From contig NZ_LXTW01000003.1 of NCBI RefSeq assembly GCF_001679005.1, positions 293,233 to 357,232 on the forward strand: DNA of 64,000 nt, given 5' to 3'. Below, in pieces: positions 52,378-60,244 of this stretch. The stretch's first letter is position 1. The number at the start of each line of letters is the position of its first letter. The position numbers were made by a program, and so were the translations under genes. Source of the stretch: Moraxella nonliquefaciens. GTDB taxonomy: Bacteria > Pseudomonadota > Gammaproteobacteria > Pseudomonadales > Moraxellaceae. The notes under the pieces were generated by a model. The model was not told where the DNA came from, did no database searches, and was given only the letters and a program-made list of their open reading frames with translations.

Positions 52378-52683
52378 ATGTTTAAAAATGGCATGAGACC
52401 TGTACACGCAGGGGAAATTTTGCGTGAAGACTATTTAAAGCCATTAGGCATGTCTGCCAATGCCCTAGCAAAAGCTCTGGGCGTTACCCCTGCACGCATT
52501 AATGACATTGTCCTTGAACGCCGTGGCATTACGGCTGATACCGCCTTACGTCTGGCTCGCTATTTTGGGGGTGATGCCCAAACATGGCTAAACTTACAAA
52601 GCACTTATGAGTTACGCCTTGCCGAAAACGAGCTTGGCGACAGCTTGGAGCATATCAGCCCTTATGAAGTTTGTTATACCTAA
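52378..52683 (+). CDS. higA: HigA-family antitoxin
   Basis: 101 aa XRE protein: MRPVHAGEILREDYLKPLGMSANALAKALGVTPARINDIVLERRGIT... DTALRLARYFG, the VapI/HigA signature. Its last 29 bases overlap the 3' end of phage gene K in the opposite direction. Confidence 0.93.
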   Translation: MFKNGMRPVHAGEILREDYLKPLGMSANALAKALGVTPARINDIVLERRGITADTALRLARYFGGDAQTWLNLQSTYELRLAENELGDSLEHISPYEVCYT

Positions 52684-53443
52684 CCACCATCGCCGTCCTA
52701 TCTGCCCACCCCTTGCCATAAATCTCACGCACGGACTGCCGTCCGTAGGGGTGGTGTAGGATTAGGGTGTTACCGATGACAGGTGGCGTGGTTTCGCTTT
52801 TTAACGCTCCATCATCGCCAAGCCAAATCAAGGCATGATTAACATGATGGGTACGCCCAACACGGCACAAGATGACATCGTGCTTTTGTAAATTACCCAC
52901 AGACTTATCCACAGTCATAAAGCCTGCTTTGGCAAAGTTTTTCTCGTATAACGGCTCATGGTTCTCATGCTCCCACCAAGTATCGGTACGCTCAAAGTCT
53001 GGCAACTCAATATCAAGTTCACGGCTGTAATAATCACGCACCAAGCTATAACAATCCTGCACACCGTGGATATAAGCACGCCCCAAAAGTGGCGGTTTGT
53101 ACCCACACGGTTCATATACGCCAAAGGCAGGCTCATCGCCATAATCTTGCTTGGACACCGCCACGATGACCCACGGCAAGCCATGTAGCTCAATTTGTAA
53201 TTTATCCAAATCAGACGGTAACACACCGCCGTCAGGGTGGCTATGGACGATGGCTTGTATCTGCCCCATACTTTCAGCACGGGCAAAATCTTTGGGGTCT
53301 ATCTCAAAATGCTCGGTAGGATTTATAGCAACATTATCACAGGGGTAATAGTCCTCATCTATGATAAGCCCACAGTACTCGGCAGGGTAGCAGTCAAAGG
53401 CGTGGTTGAGGATAAAGCTTTTGGTTTGTTCGGTGAGTATCAT
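52655..53443 (-). CDS. Phage tail assembly protein K (JAMM-NlpC)
   Basis: 262 aa, two peptidase domains as in lambda gpK. An N-terminal JAMM/MPN metallo-isopeptidase has E22, H67-S-H69 and S77-D78 in VHSHPDGGVLPSDLD. A C-terminal NlpC/P60 domain has Cys131 in GVQDCYSLV and His203 in HHVNHALIWL. It processes tail components during assembly. The start overlaps the upstream methylase-like gene by 4 bases (ATGA). Confidence 0.9.
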   Translation of the reverse strand: MILTEQTKSFILNHAFDCYPAEYCGLIIDEDYYPCDNVAINPTEHFEIDPKDFARAESMGQIQAIVHSHPDGGVLPSDLDKLQIELHGLPWVIVAVSKQDYGDEPAFGVYEPCGYKPPLLGRAYIHGVQDCYSLVRDYYSRELDIELPDFERTDTWWEHENHEPLYEKNFAKAGFMTVDKSVGNLQKHDVILCRVGRTHHVNHALIWLGDDGALKSETTPPVIGNTLILHHPYGRQSVREIYGKGWADRTAMVVRYNKLHKG

Positions 53444-53868
53444 TTTTTGTCCTTTTTGATAAAACTGCCTTGATGAATATTCTTAGCCAAAATCTTTTTA
53501 ACCTTGTCAAAATCCACCGCTAGACCTTTTGATTGGGCGATGAATTTGGTGCATAAGTATAAATTGTGCCTTGCCCTAGCAACATTCACCGCCTGTAATT
53601 CTATGCCGTGTAATGTGCTTATCGCCTGATACAAATCATTTGGGCATTTAATCACAGTCAAGCGGTTCATCAAATACATCATCAAATACCGCCCATCGCC
53701 TGTGCAAGGGTCTAACACCTTAGAATTAAGGTTTAACCGCTCATCAGGTGGGATTAAATCCAGCTGTTTTTGAACCAGCCAAAGCGGTGTTGTTACCTCT
53801 GCAAATTCTTTGGTTTTAAGCTCGGTTTTGTCTTTGCTGTCTGTGAGTGTTTTGATAAAATTGTACAT
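53440..53868 (-). CDS. Truncated N6-methylase-like protein in the tail operon
   Basis: 142 aa. EFAEVTTPLWLVQKQLDLIP... KVLDPCTGDGRYLMMYLMNR... LHGIELQAVNVARARHNL reads like the N-terminal SAM-binding half of type II/IIG N6-adenine methylases (motif I DPxxGxGxxL, motif II HGIEL). The catalytic NPPY motif is missing because the protein stops after KKILAKNIHQGSF. It may be a truncated gene, a split enzyme or a SAM-binding decoy. The ATG at 53868 is used; a TTG lies at 53877. Translation is coupled to gene K. Confidence 0.6.
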   Translation of the reverse strand: MYNFIKTLTDSKDKTELKTKEFAEVTTPLWLVQKQLDLIPPDERLNLNSKVLDPCTGDGRYLMMYLMNRLTVIKCPNDLYQAISTLHGIELQAVNVARARHNLYLCTKFIAQSKGLAVDFDKVKKILAKNIHQGSFIKKDKK

Positions 53869-54370
53869 CGCTTTCAATCATTTTTTGCCAAGGGTGATGT
53901 TTAGATTGTCTAAATCCTTTGGTAACGCACTTTTTGGGATAATCAAATCCTGCCAATTTGCAATGTTGCCTGAATTTCCAAATTAAGCCACATGCTCGCT
54001 TTGTGTCTTTATTGTGCTGTTGTTTGGCGTACTGACAATGTAAGCGGTATATCTCATCATAATTTTCATCAGTCAAATTCTGCCAAATCTCATCAATATT
54101 TTTAGGATTGGTCAATGGCTCGGCGTAGCGTCGTTTGGTCAAGATTAACGGCTGTTTGACTTGATGAAGTTTTTGGCGGTATAAAAGAATACCGATAAGA
54201 TTTTTGGCTTGCTTTAATTTTCTGTTTCGGTAATGCCCTAACGCTCTTTTGCGTTCGCATTCACGATACAAGCCATAAACTTCATCAAAATCTCTATCGG
54301 TCATCGCCTGCCAAAGCTCTTGCCATGTCTTAAAAGTCTTACCTTTTAGCTGTGGGTAATGGTCATTCAT
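53816..54370 (-). CDS. Unrecognised protein with an internal duplication
   Basis: 184 aa, basic, family unknown. Two similar halves: WQELWQAMTDRDFDEVYGLY... KLKQAKNLIGILLYRQKLHQ and IDEIWQNLTDENYDEIYRLH... RACGLIWKFRQHCKLAGF. Each is about 55-60 residues, apparently helical, with conserved W-Q-x-x-T-D and Y-D/E-x-I/V-Y. It lies between tail genes L and K, which are normally adjacent. It overlaps the methylase-like start by 53 bases. Confidence 0.65.
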   Translation of the reverse strand: MNDHYPQLKGKTFKTWQELWQAMTDRDFDEVYGLYRECERKRALGHYRNRKLKQAKNLIGILLYRQKLHQVKQPLILTKRRYAEPLTNPKNIDEIWQNLTDENYDEIYRLHCQYAKQQHNKDTKRACGLIWKFRQHCKLAGFDYPKKCVTKGFRQSKHHPWQKMIESDVQFYQNTHRQQRQNRA

Positions 54371-54379
54371 ACGCTCCCC

Positions 54380-55087
54380 CTAAATCAAACCAGCGGCTGG
54401 GCAACCACCAAAGGGCAAAGGTTTATTTCTGCCAAATCGGCACACGCACGATTTCATACGCCCACCGCATTTATCCAAAATGGGGTTGTCGGTCGGCTTG
54501 TCGTGTTCATCAAACATGGCCGCCCCTGTATAACCACATTCTTCGCCACGATACTTACCCACAACCGCCCAGTGGCAGTAATTGGTAATCTCTCTGACAG
54601 GGATTTTTTGACCTTCAAGGTCAATAGGATTGGCAAGCTCAAAGGTTACCTGTTGGGCATTTTCTGATGTTTTTTGTTCCACAAACCAAATTTGCTCTTT
54701 ACATTCATCAGAAGCGGTGGGGTTACTACCGTCAAAATTGATGGGGTCAAGGTATTTGGCAAGGGTGGTAATGACGGTAAGTTTTGCCCCTGCAAAGTCG
54801 TTAAACTGTAAACAGTAGGCAGATACCGCCCCTTGTACCCCTGCAATGTTATTAGCAAGGGTTAGGGTCGGTGTGCTTGCTCTGCCATCTGAACGCATTT
54901 CAAGCCCTGTAACATTTAGGGCTTGGGGGTTGTACGCTTTGCCACGAAAAGTAATCACGCCATCGTTTTTGTCGTGATTGTGTCCGTGAAAGCGTAAAAT
55001 ACCCGCACCCAGTTTACTTGCGTCAAGCTCAAAGAGCGTAATTAGCCCATCTACTGTGGGTTTTTGAAAGTCGCTGTTTAATGGCAT
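54380..55087 (-). CDS. Phage minor tail protein L
   Basis: 235 aa, lambda gpL type (COG4672). N-terminal LFELDASKLGAGILRFHGH and a cysteine-rich C-terminus (NYCHWAVVGKYRGEECGYTGAAMFD... DKCGGRMKSCVCRFG) carry the conserved cysteines that bind an iron-sulfur cluster in gpL. The end NKPLPFGGCPAAGLI is typical. Confidence 0.88.
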   Translation of the reverse strand: MPLNSDFQKPTVDGLITLFELDASKLGAGILRFHGHNHDKNDGVITFRGKAYNPQALNVTGLEMRSDGRASTPTLTLANNIAGVQGAVSAYCLQFNDFAGAKLTVITTLAKYLDPINFDGSNPTASDECKEQIWFVEQKTSENAQQVTFELANPIDLEGQKIPVREITNYCHWAVVGKYRGEECGYTGAAMFDEHDKPTDNPILDKCGGRMKSCVCRFGRNKPLPFGGCPAAGLI

Positions 55088-55102
55088 ATTAGCTCCAAAT
55101 AA

Positions 55103-55133
55103 AAAGATAAGGAAATTTACTTTCCTTATCTTT
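55103..55133 (-). terminator. Terminator upstream of gene L
   Basis: AAAGATAAGGAAA, TTTAC, TTTCCTTATCTTT: perfect 13-bp arms, followed on the minus strand by TTTTTATTT. It ends the transcript of the 130-aa gene, so gene L onward needs readthrough or its own promoter. Confidence 0.85.
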
Positions 55134-55140
55134 GATTGTG

Positions 55141-55533
55141 TTATGCTTCATTTGGTGCTTTTGCATCATCTGCCTTGTCTGTGGTTTTAGCTTCACTGGC
55201 AAGGGCAGCACGCACCCCATAGCGGTCATTTTTATAAGACAAGCTAAACTCGGTTACTGTTTGGCTGTTGTCATAGCCTTGTAGTTGGCGTAACTGGTTA
55301 GATGCCCATGCCAACAGGTCAGCACGAAACACCGTGGTGCGATTGCGTTTTAGCACACCGTTGTTAGCTTCATTGTTACTAACTTCAAAGCCATCATCAT
55401 CAGGATAGTAGGTAATCTCAATGGTACTGGCTTTATCGCCATGTTGGTTTTTCCAAAAGTCCACCTGTGCGATAAAGCTCTGTAATACCTGTGCCTCGGT
55501 GCGTGATACTTCGGTTAGAGTTGGTTCACTCAT
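55141..55533 (-). CDS. Unrecognised 130-aa phage protein
   Basis: I do not recognise this protein. It is soluble, with a Glu/Thr N-terminus, a middle beta-rich stretch (STIEITYYPDDDGFEV) and an Ala/Lys/Asp-rich tail (EAKTTDKADDAKAPNEA). It lies directly upstream of the tail genes and just inside the left IS30 end, and is followed by a strong terminator. A tail role is inferred only from position. Confidence 0.6.
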   Translation of the reverse strand: MSEPTLTEVSRTEAQVLQSFIAQVDFWKNQHGDKASTIEITYYPDDDGFEVSNNEANNGVLKRNRTTVFRADLLAWASNQLRQLQGYDNSQTVTEFSLSYKNDRYGVRAALASEAKTTDKADDAKAPNEA

Positions 55534-55577
55534 TTTTTAACTGACAGATTCAACCACCAACTGCAACGCACCAAAAA

Positions 55578-56189
55578 TCAGATTTTATATCAAGAGGTGT
55601 TCTAAAACCCAGCACTTTTCTTGGTCTATTGTTCAAATAATCTTAGACCTGCTGTATTTATTCATCGTCAATCACATCTAATCTGGCAGACTTAGGTAAA
55701 AATTGCTGTATGAGTTCATTGGTATTCTCATTAGGACGTGCCTGCCTTTTGTATTTGCAATGAAAAATGCCTGTTTAAAAAAGCAGGGGAATCGCACGTT
55801 TTTCAAGGAAAAAGCGAAGTTTGATGGTCGTTCTATCAAACGAGCTTTTGACGATAAAAAACAAGATTTAGCCATTTTTCATGCAAAAACGATTAGTTTA
55901 TTTCTAAAATATTCTATATTGTAAATAGTGTTATAAAGGGCAGGCACGCCCTAGTGCCATGCTCTCATGAATGATAAGTTTTTGCAAAATTGCCCACGCC
56001 TGTATTGCGTTTAATTTCACGGCTGATGATGGATTTATGACAGCCCAGTCGTCTAGCAATTTCACTAATAGAAATATTGCTTTTCAAATCAGATGAAATT
56101 TGGTATCTTTGTTCAAGAGTAAGATGTGTATATTTTTGCAAACGTTTCTGATATGTGAAAGTTGAGGTAACAAGTACAACACTGCACAT
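55578..56189 (-). pseudogene. IS30 transposase remnant
   Basis: The 5' part reads KYTHLTLEQRYQISSDLKSN and ISEIARRLGCHKSIISREIKR (helix-turn-helix of IS30 transposases). After about RNTG the sequence is foreign. The 3' part (55735-55578) reads PNENTNELIQQFLPKSARLD...YLNNRPRKVLGF with TAA codons after DDE and after IQQV. The catalytic middle is deleted. Confidence 0.75.
55737..55948. repeat. 212-bp segment with terminal inverted repeats inside IS30 remnant
   Basis: CGTGCCTGCC at 55737-55746 and GGCAGGCACG at 55939-55948 are perfect 10-bp inverted repeats. They enclose DNA that interrupts the transposase. The plus strand could encode a short Lys-rich peptide (NRTFFKEKAKFDGRSIKRAF) but has no supporting start signals. 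It may be a small non-autonomous insertion. Confidence 0.5.
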
Positions 56190-56239
56190 CTTACTCTTTT
56201 TCTCTATATATTTAAACGTTGCGCTTCTTGGTTGAATTT

Positions 56240-56434
56240 AATCAAGAAACTCTCCGACGATGAACTTAGCGAAAAACTCACCCAAATCCCAACCGAAATC
56301 CAAACCATCAAAAAACCCAACTAGACACAATCTGGCTGGTTTTTATTTGGATAATAAAAAATACCTTAAAAACCACTTGACAATTATAACCCTAGAAGTA
56401 TAACATACATATCAATAACACAGCAAGGTGATGG
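56240..56434. other. Region between IS30 remnant and hicA
   Basis: On the plus strand a fragment LIKKLSDDELSEKLTQIPTE... ending KKPN* (stop near 56323) reads like the C-terminal end of a gene cut by the IS30 insertion; I do not know its family. The hicAB promoter TTGACA (56377-56382), 16-base spacer, TATAAC (56399-56404) follows. Confidence 0.5.
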
Positions 56435-56627
56435 GTGGTAAGCAGTAGAGAAGTCATTAAACTCATAAAAGCTGACGGTTGGTATCGTGTCAAATCAAAT
56501 GGCGGTAGTCATCAGCAATTTAAACACCCCACCAAAAAAGGTCGTGTCACTGTTCCCCACCCAAAAAAAAGATTTGCCACAACTCACCATTGACAGCATT
56601 ATGAGACAAGCAGGGCTAAGCAATTAG
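56435..56627 (+). pseudogene. hicA: hicA toxin with frameshift in an A8 tract
   Basis: From a GTG at 56435 behind AAGGTGA the frame reads MVSSREVIKLIKADGWYRVK SNGGSHQQFKHPTKKGRVTV in sequence, the HicA double-stranded-RNA-binding fold with the active His in GGSHQQF. After VPHPKK the frame breaks at eight A (56563-56570); seven would restore KKDLPQLTIDSIMRQAGLSN and the stop at 56625-56627. As it stands the ORF ends at 56593 (52 aa). It could be an inactive toxin, a slippage-prone switch, or a base-call error. Confidence 0.8.
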
Positions 56628-56660
56628 CCCTTGCAACACCTTGATAACTAGGAGACGATG

Positions 56661-57065
56661 ATGTTATACCCCATTGCAATCTTAAAAGGCGATGATAAAA
56701 CCGCCCACGGCATCTTTTTTCCTGATGTGCCAAATCTTGCCAGTGCGTGCGATGACTTGCAAGACATACACAAAATGGCGTTAGAATGTCTTCATGTGTA
56801 TTTTAGTGGCTTGGTAGAAGACGGCGAAGAAATCCCACTGCCCACCAATTTTGATGCACACACCCAAAACAGCCAATTTGATGGCATGATGTGGGCATGG
56901 GTAGATGTGGACTTATCAAAATATGATGTAAAAAGCCACAAAATCAACATTACCTTACCTAACCATCTGATTGCCAAAATTGACGAAAAAGTCTCGGCTC
57001 ATAAATCGCTATACAAAAGCCGTTCAAACTATCTGGCACAATTGGCGATGGCGGATTTGGCTTAG
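56661..57065 (+). CDS. hicB: HicB-family antitoxin
   Basis: 134 aa. The N-terminal HicB fold (YPIAILKGDDKTAHGIFFPDVPNLASACDDL) is a partial RNase-H-like domain. The C-terminal ribbon-helix-helix part (KINITLPNHLIAKIDEKVSAHKSLYKSRSNYLAQLA) binds DNA. ATG codons at 56658 and 56661 are both possible; the second has better spacing from AGGAG. It is intact even though hicA is broken. Confidence 0.9.
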   Translation: MLYPIAILKGDDKTAHGIFFPDVPNLASACDDLQDIHKMALECLHVYFSGLVEDGEEIPLPTNFDAHTQNSQFDGMMWAWVDVDLSKYDVKSHKINITLPNHLIAKIDEKVSAHKSLYKSRSNYLAQLAMADLA

Positions 57066-57149
57066 TCTTATGAGAGTTTTTAATAAACCTGCCTTTGGGT
57101 TTCTTGTAACAGCCTGCCTATCGCCTTTTGGTTCTTTTGCTTGCTTTGG

Positions 57150-58886
57150 TTAAAAATAAACCCCCACATCATCAGCCGACTTTGGCGGCGGTGGGTTTTG
57201 GCTCATAAGTGCCACGGCGTTTAGCATGGCAATCACAGGGTCAATCTTACCGTTACCACTCTCAGACTTACTCATACTTACCCCAGAGCCTGACAGCTTG
57301 ACCCGTGCATTACCTACGCACCACGCCATTAGGGGCTGATTTGCGTGCGTCAAATCACCACTGGCAATCTTACGCTCGCACACTTTTTGATAACCGCCCA
57401 ATTTCCAACCTTGCGACACGCCTGTAATGTGCGTGTCTTTGGGTATGCCAATGCTTTCAAGGGCGATGACAATATCGTCCGCCCCAGCAGGGTCAAGACC
57501 GATTTTATCCAGTTTGCCACTGTCATAGACTTTTTTGGCAATGTCAGCAAATTCTGCCACATCATCGCCCACATTTTGCACGATAACAAGGTCGCCATCG
57601 GTTTCAAAATCACGATAGCGTGGCTCGTCCTGTTTTCGTCGCTCTAAGGCAATCGGATGACACCACGCACGCACCCACACCCACCACTGTTTGACTTCAT
57701 GGCGGACATTGTTATCGTCTGTGTAGATGTATTTTGGGGTTGGCAAGCGTCCAACGACCGCACAGCCCAAAAGGTCATCAAGACCACCGCCATCACCGCC
57801 CATTGTAATCACTTCCGATTTTTCAATGAGTTCGTCAAGCGTAAATTGTCGTCCTGCTTGCTCCCAAAACTCCGCTCCTGCCCAGCGGTTGGCTCTAAGT
57901 GAGATGCCAATTTCTACATTTAAATGCTTGGCAAGGGCGGTTTGCAAGGTGTTTTTATCATGCGACTCTTTGGCGTGTTTTAGCGTGTCGGTCAGATAGT
58001 CCACGTCCACACTTGCCCCCAAATTGGGGTTGGTGATGTACCAATTTTCAGGCTTGACATAATCGCCACTGTCAATATAAGCCTGCGGAAATTCATAAAT
58101 CACAGGCAAAAATCGCAAATCATCAATCTGCCCATCTCGCACCGAGCGAGCATAATCCAGCTTTTCTTTAAAAATCCCAGCAGGTGCTTCATCACTCATG
58201 GTAGATAAATAGATGACAAAGCCCTCAGGGCGAGATGCCAGACCGCCGATGGCTTCTTGGAGCATGGCGGCCGCCCCTGCTCGCTTACCAAACACCCACA
58301 GCTCATCCACAAGCACATACGCCCCCTTGACCCCTGCCAAACTGTTGGACTCAGCGGCGATAACCTTTAAACTTGCCCCTGTGAATCGGTGGGTGATGGT
58401 TTTGGTGTGGGCTGAGACATTAAAAAGAGCAGATAATTCGCTATCTACTCGTATCATGTCTTGCATGGGCGAAAATGAGTTATTGGCGACTTCCTTTGTG
58501 GGGGCGACAATGACCAGTTCGCACGACTGACGCTCATTGAGAATAAGGGCGGTCAGCATGATACCAGCAGCTAGGGTAGATTTTGAGTTTTTTTTACTGA
58601 TTAAAAGAAAAAACTCTTTAATCAAGCGTTTTTTGTCCGTGGGGTCATACGCCCCAAAAATGATGGCCACAAAGTCAAACACCCACGCTTTACTCACCGC
58701 CCCAATCTTTGGGCAACCGATGACATCAACCAGTGCCAGCTCTTTAAACACACGCAAAGCAATGTCGCTCATCGTGGTAAACAGTGGTTTACATGGGATA
58801 AGGGACTCGCCCTTGACGATACGCTCTTGCCAATCAGGCAGGGCGGTTGTCCAGATGGGCGGTTGTTCAATAAAATTATTTTTCAC
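57150..58886 (-). CDS. Phage terminase large subunit
   Basis: DNA-packaging motor, 578 aa. The ATPase domain has a deviant Walker A, SKKNSKST, at 97-104 and Walker B VLVDE at 191-195. The C-terminal nuclease has Asp-rich motifs MGGDGGGLDDLLG, GLDPAGADD and a late KIDPVIAMLNAVALM. It looks complete. The portal gene that should follow is absent, replaced by HicAB on the other strand. Confidence 0.9.
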   Translation of the reverse strand: MKNNFIEQPPIWTTALPDWQERIVKGESLIPCKPLFTTMSDIALRVFKELALVDVIGCPKIGAVSKAWVFDFVAIIFGAYDPTDKKRLIKEFFLLISKKNSKSTLAAGIMLTALILNERQSCELVIVAPTKEVANNSFSPMQDMIRVDSELSALFNVSAHTKTITHRFTGASLKVIAAESNSLAGVKGAYVLVDELWVFGKRAGAAAMLQEAIGGLASRPEGFVIYLSTMSDEAPAGIFKEKLDYARSVRDGQIDDLRFLPVIYEFPQAYIDSGDYVKPENWYITNPNLGASVDVDYLTDTLKHAKESHDKNTLQTALAKHLNVEIGISLRANRWAGAEFWEQAGRQFTLDELIEKSEVITMGGDGGGLDDLLGCAVVGRLPTPKYIYTDDNNVRHEVKQWWVWVRAWCHPIALERRKQDEPRYRDFETDGDLVIVQNVGDDVAEFADIAKKVYDSGKLDKIGLDPAGADDIVIALESIGIPKDTHITGVSQGWKLGGYQKVCERKIASGDLTHANQPLMAWCVGNARVKLSGSGVSMSKSESGNGKIDPVIAMLNAVALMSQNPPPPKSADDVGVYF

Positions 58887-58963
58887 GATTTAAAAATGCG
58901 TTAAAATTATCTTAAAATACTTGACTTTTTAAGGTTTTGCTTTTAGTTAATTTGGGAAAAGAA

Positions 58964-59128
58964 ATGGCATTTTTTACCACCTGGATAGTTCCTATTATTT
59001 GTTTGGGCTTGGCATATTATTTTTACCACAACCCAGTAGATGACAAAAATCCGCTTATTTATGCGTTACTTCTTATCATCTGTCTGGGTCTAAAACTGGC
59101 AAACTTTGCTCAAATTATCGCAGATTAA
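58964..59128 (+). CDS. Small membrane protein on the opposite strand in the terminase region
   Basis: 54 aa: MAFFTTWIVPIICLGLAYYF, a short polar loop (HNPVDDKNP) and LIYALLLIICLGLKLANFAQ, two helices. GGGAAAAG precedes the ATG at 58964. It converges with the next gene with a 4-base overlap. It could be a lysogeny-expressed moron or a chance ORF. Confidence 0.5.
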   Translation: MAFFTTWIVPIICLGLAYYFYHNPVDDKNPLIYALLLIICLGLKLANFAQIIAD

Positions 59129-59538
59129 AGCCCTATTAGCTCAATTTGAATTTTGGAACGCCAGTTGCAGCGAGCTTGATATAAACACGCTACAAAACGA
59201 CGATTGCCCATCAAAGCCATTATCCAAGCACTAAACAGCTCTTCAATTTTATCCTGAATGTCGCTAGTTGCTTCATCAAGTAGTGTATCAATCAAGATAT
59301 TATCAAAATAGCCAGTTGCAGCATCTACAACACGCCCAATGGTTGCTTTGTAGATGATATCAATACCAATCTTGGCAATATTTTGTGAGCAATTGGCAAT
59401 CTCGTTAATCATCTTGTCCACATCTTGAATAACTTGCTCAGTAATTTCATTCGGACTTGCTTGAACAACGCCACCAAACAAAACTTCAATGGCTTTTGCA
59501 TAGGCTTCTTTTACCTGCTCTTTACTTAAATCAGACAT
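59125..59538 (-). CDS. Unrecognised 137-aa protein between terminase genes
   Basis: Family not recognised. Mostly helical and acidic (KEQVKEAYAKAIEVLFGGVV, EQVIQDVDKMINEIANCSQN), with a C-terminus holding two cysteines (VACLYQARCNW). It sits between the small and large terminase genes, where few phages have a gene. Confidence 0.6.
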   Translation of the reverse strand: MSDLSKEQVKEAYAKAIEVLFGGVVQASPNEITEQVIQDVDKMINEIANCSQNIAKIGIDIIYKATIGRVVDAATGYFDNILIDTLLDEATSDIQDKIEELFSAWIMALMGNRRFVACLYQARCNWRSKIQIELIGL

Positions 59539-59669
59539 ATCAAGTCTCCATATTAAGCGACTTTAAGTCGCAAAGTTTAAAAACCGCCAATCCTAAGATT
59601 AACGGCAACAAAAAACGCCAAGCCGTTTGACTTGACGTATCATCTGTTTTGGCACAATTTTTGATTAAA

Positions 59670-60152
59670 TCATTGCAAAAGCTCACTGCCAAACATGTCC
59701 GCCTGATTTGACAGTGTGGCAAATCGCCCATTTTCACTTTTATTTTTGGCATTATCTAGTGCATCTTCTTTTTTGCCTGTTTGAGCCAGTTTATGCTCGG
59801 TGTAGGGCAATAAAGCGATGGCGGCGTTAATGCGTTCTTTTGGCGTATACAGACCATCAGCGTTATTAAACACCGCCGTCAAAAACTCCAATGGTGTTTC
59901 GTATTTTGGGGTATTTGGTGCGTCTGGCACTGTGTTGGTTGGTTGCGACCTGACATCAATGGATAAGCCGTTACCTGCTGAGGGTGAGTAGCATTTTTCG
60001 GTGGGTTTTAGCCCTTTTATCTTGTTGTTATCTTGTTGTCGGTGAGTATTTGGTGTGTATCTCGTGTGTATCTCGTGTGTGGCTGTGTGTGATTGTGTGT
60101 GATTGTGTGTGTAAAAACATTTGATGTTCATTGATTTTATGTAATACAACAT
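59670..60152 (-). CDS. Terminase small subunit-like protein
   Basis: 160 aa by the longest reading. The C-terminal 80 residues (YETPLEFLTAVFNNADGLYTPKERINAAIALLPYTEHKLAQTGKKE... NGRFATLSNQADMF) follow the pattern of short terminase small subunits that recognise pac/cos DNA. The N-terminal 60 residues are rich in His/Thr/Asn and arise from CACAC-type simple repeats. A start at the second Met (60131) is equally possible. Confidence 0.65.
   Translation of the reverse strand: MLYYIKSMNIKCFYTHNHTQSHTATHEIHTRYTPNTHRQQDNNKIKGLKPTEKCYSPSAGNGLSIDVRSQPTNTVPDAPNTPKYETPLEFLTAVFNNADGLYTPKERINAAIALLPYTEHKLAQTGKKEDALDNAKNKSENGRFATLSNQADMFGSELLQ
60053..60113. repeat. GT-rich simple-sequence repeat
   Basis: Runs of GTGTGTATCTC (two copies) and GTGTGTGATT (two copies) within a GT-rich tract. 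It encodes the odd N-terminus of the terS-like protein on the minus strand and may be slippage-prone. Confidence 0.7.
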
Positions 60153-60180
60153 GGCATTACAAGATACAACAAGACAACAA

Positions 60181-60216
60181 AAAACCCTTGAAAGCTAATG
60201 TTTTCAAGGGTTTTTA
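60181..60216 (-). terminator. Terminator downstream of ssrA
   Basis: AAAACCCTTGAAA (60181-60193) and TTTCAAGGGTTTT (60202-60214) are perfect 13-bp arms with flanking T/A runs on both strands. It lies on the prophage side of the att repeat. Confidence 0.85.
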
Positions 60217-60244
60217 ACTAAGTTTTATTTTCTTTGATTTTTGT

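Larger units (their letters stand above)
55546..56239 (-). mobile_element. Degenerate IS30-family element
   Basis: Ends match as inverted repeats: AGATTCAACCACCAACTGCA at 55546 and, reversed, AAATTCAACCAAGAAGCGCA ending at 56239 (about 18 of 23 identical). Inside are the IS30 HTH N-terminus (near 56189-55985) and C-terminus (PNENTNELIQQFLPKSARLDV then DYLNNRPRKVLGFRTP) with two in-frame stops. The DDE core is missing, replaced by a 212-bp segment with its own inverted repeats. It cannot transpose. Confidence 0.75.

Noticed and set aside
55703..55924. 73-aa plus-strand frame inside the IS30 remnant
   Set aside because: It starts within decayed transposase sequence in the opposite direction and has no ribosome-binding site; treated as part of the 212-bp insertion.
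59540..59752. 70-aa minus-strand frame next to the terS-like gene
   Set aside because: It overlaps the better-supported terS-like frame and has no family features.
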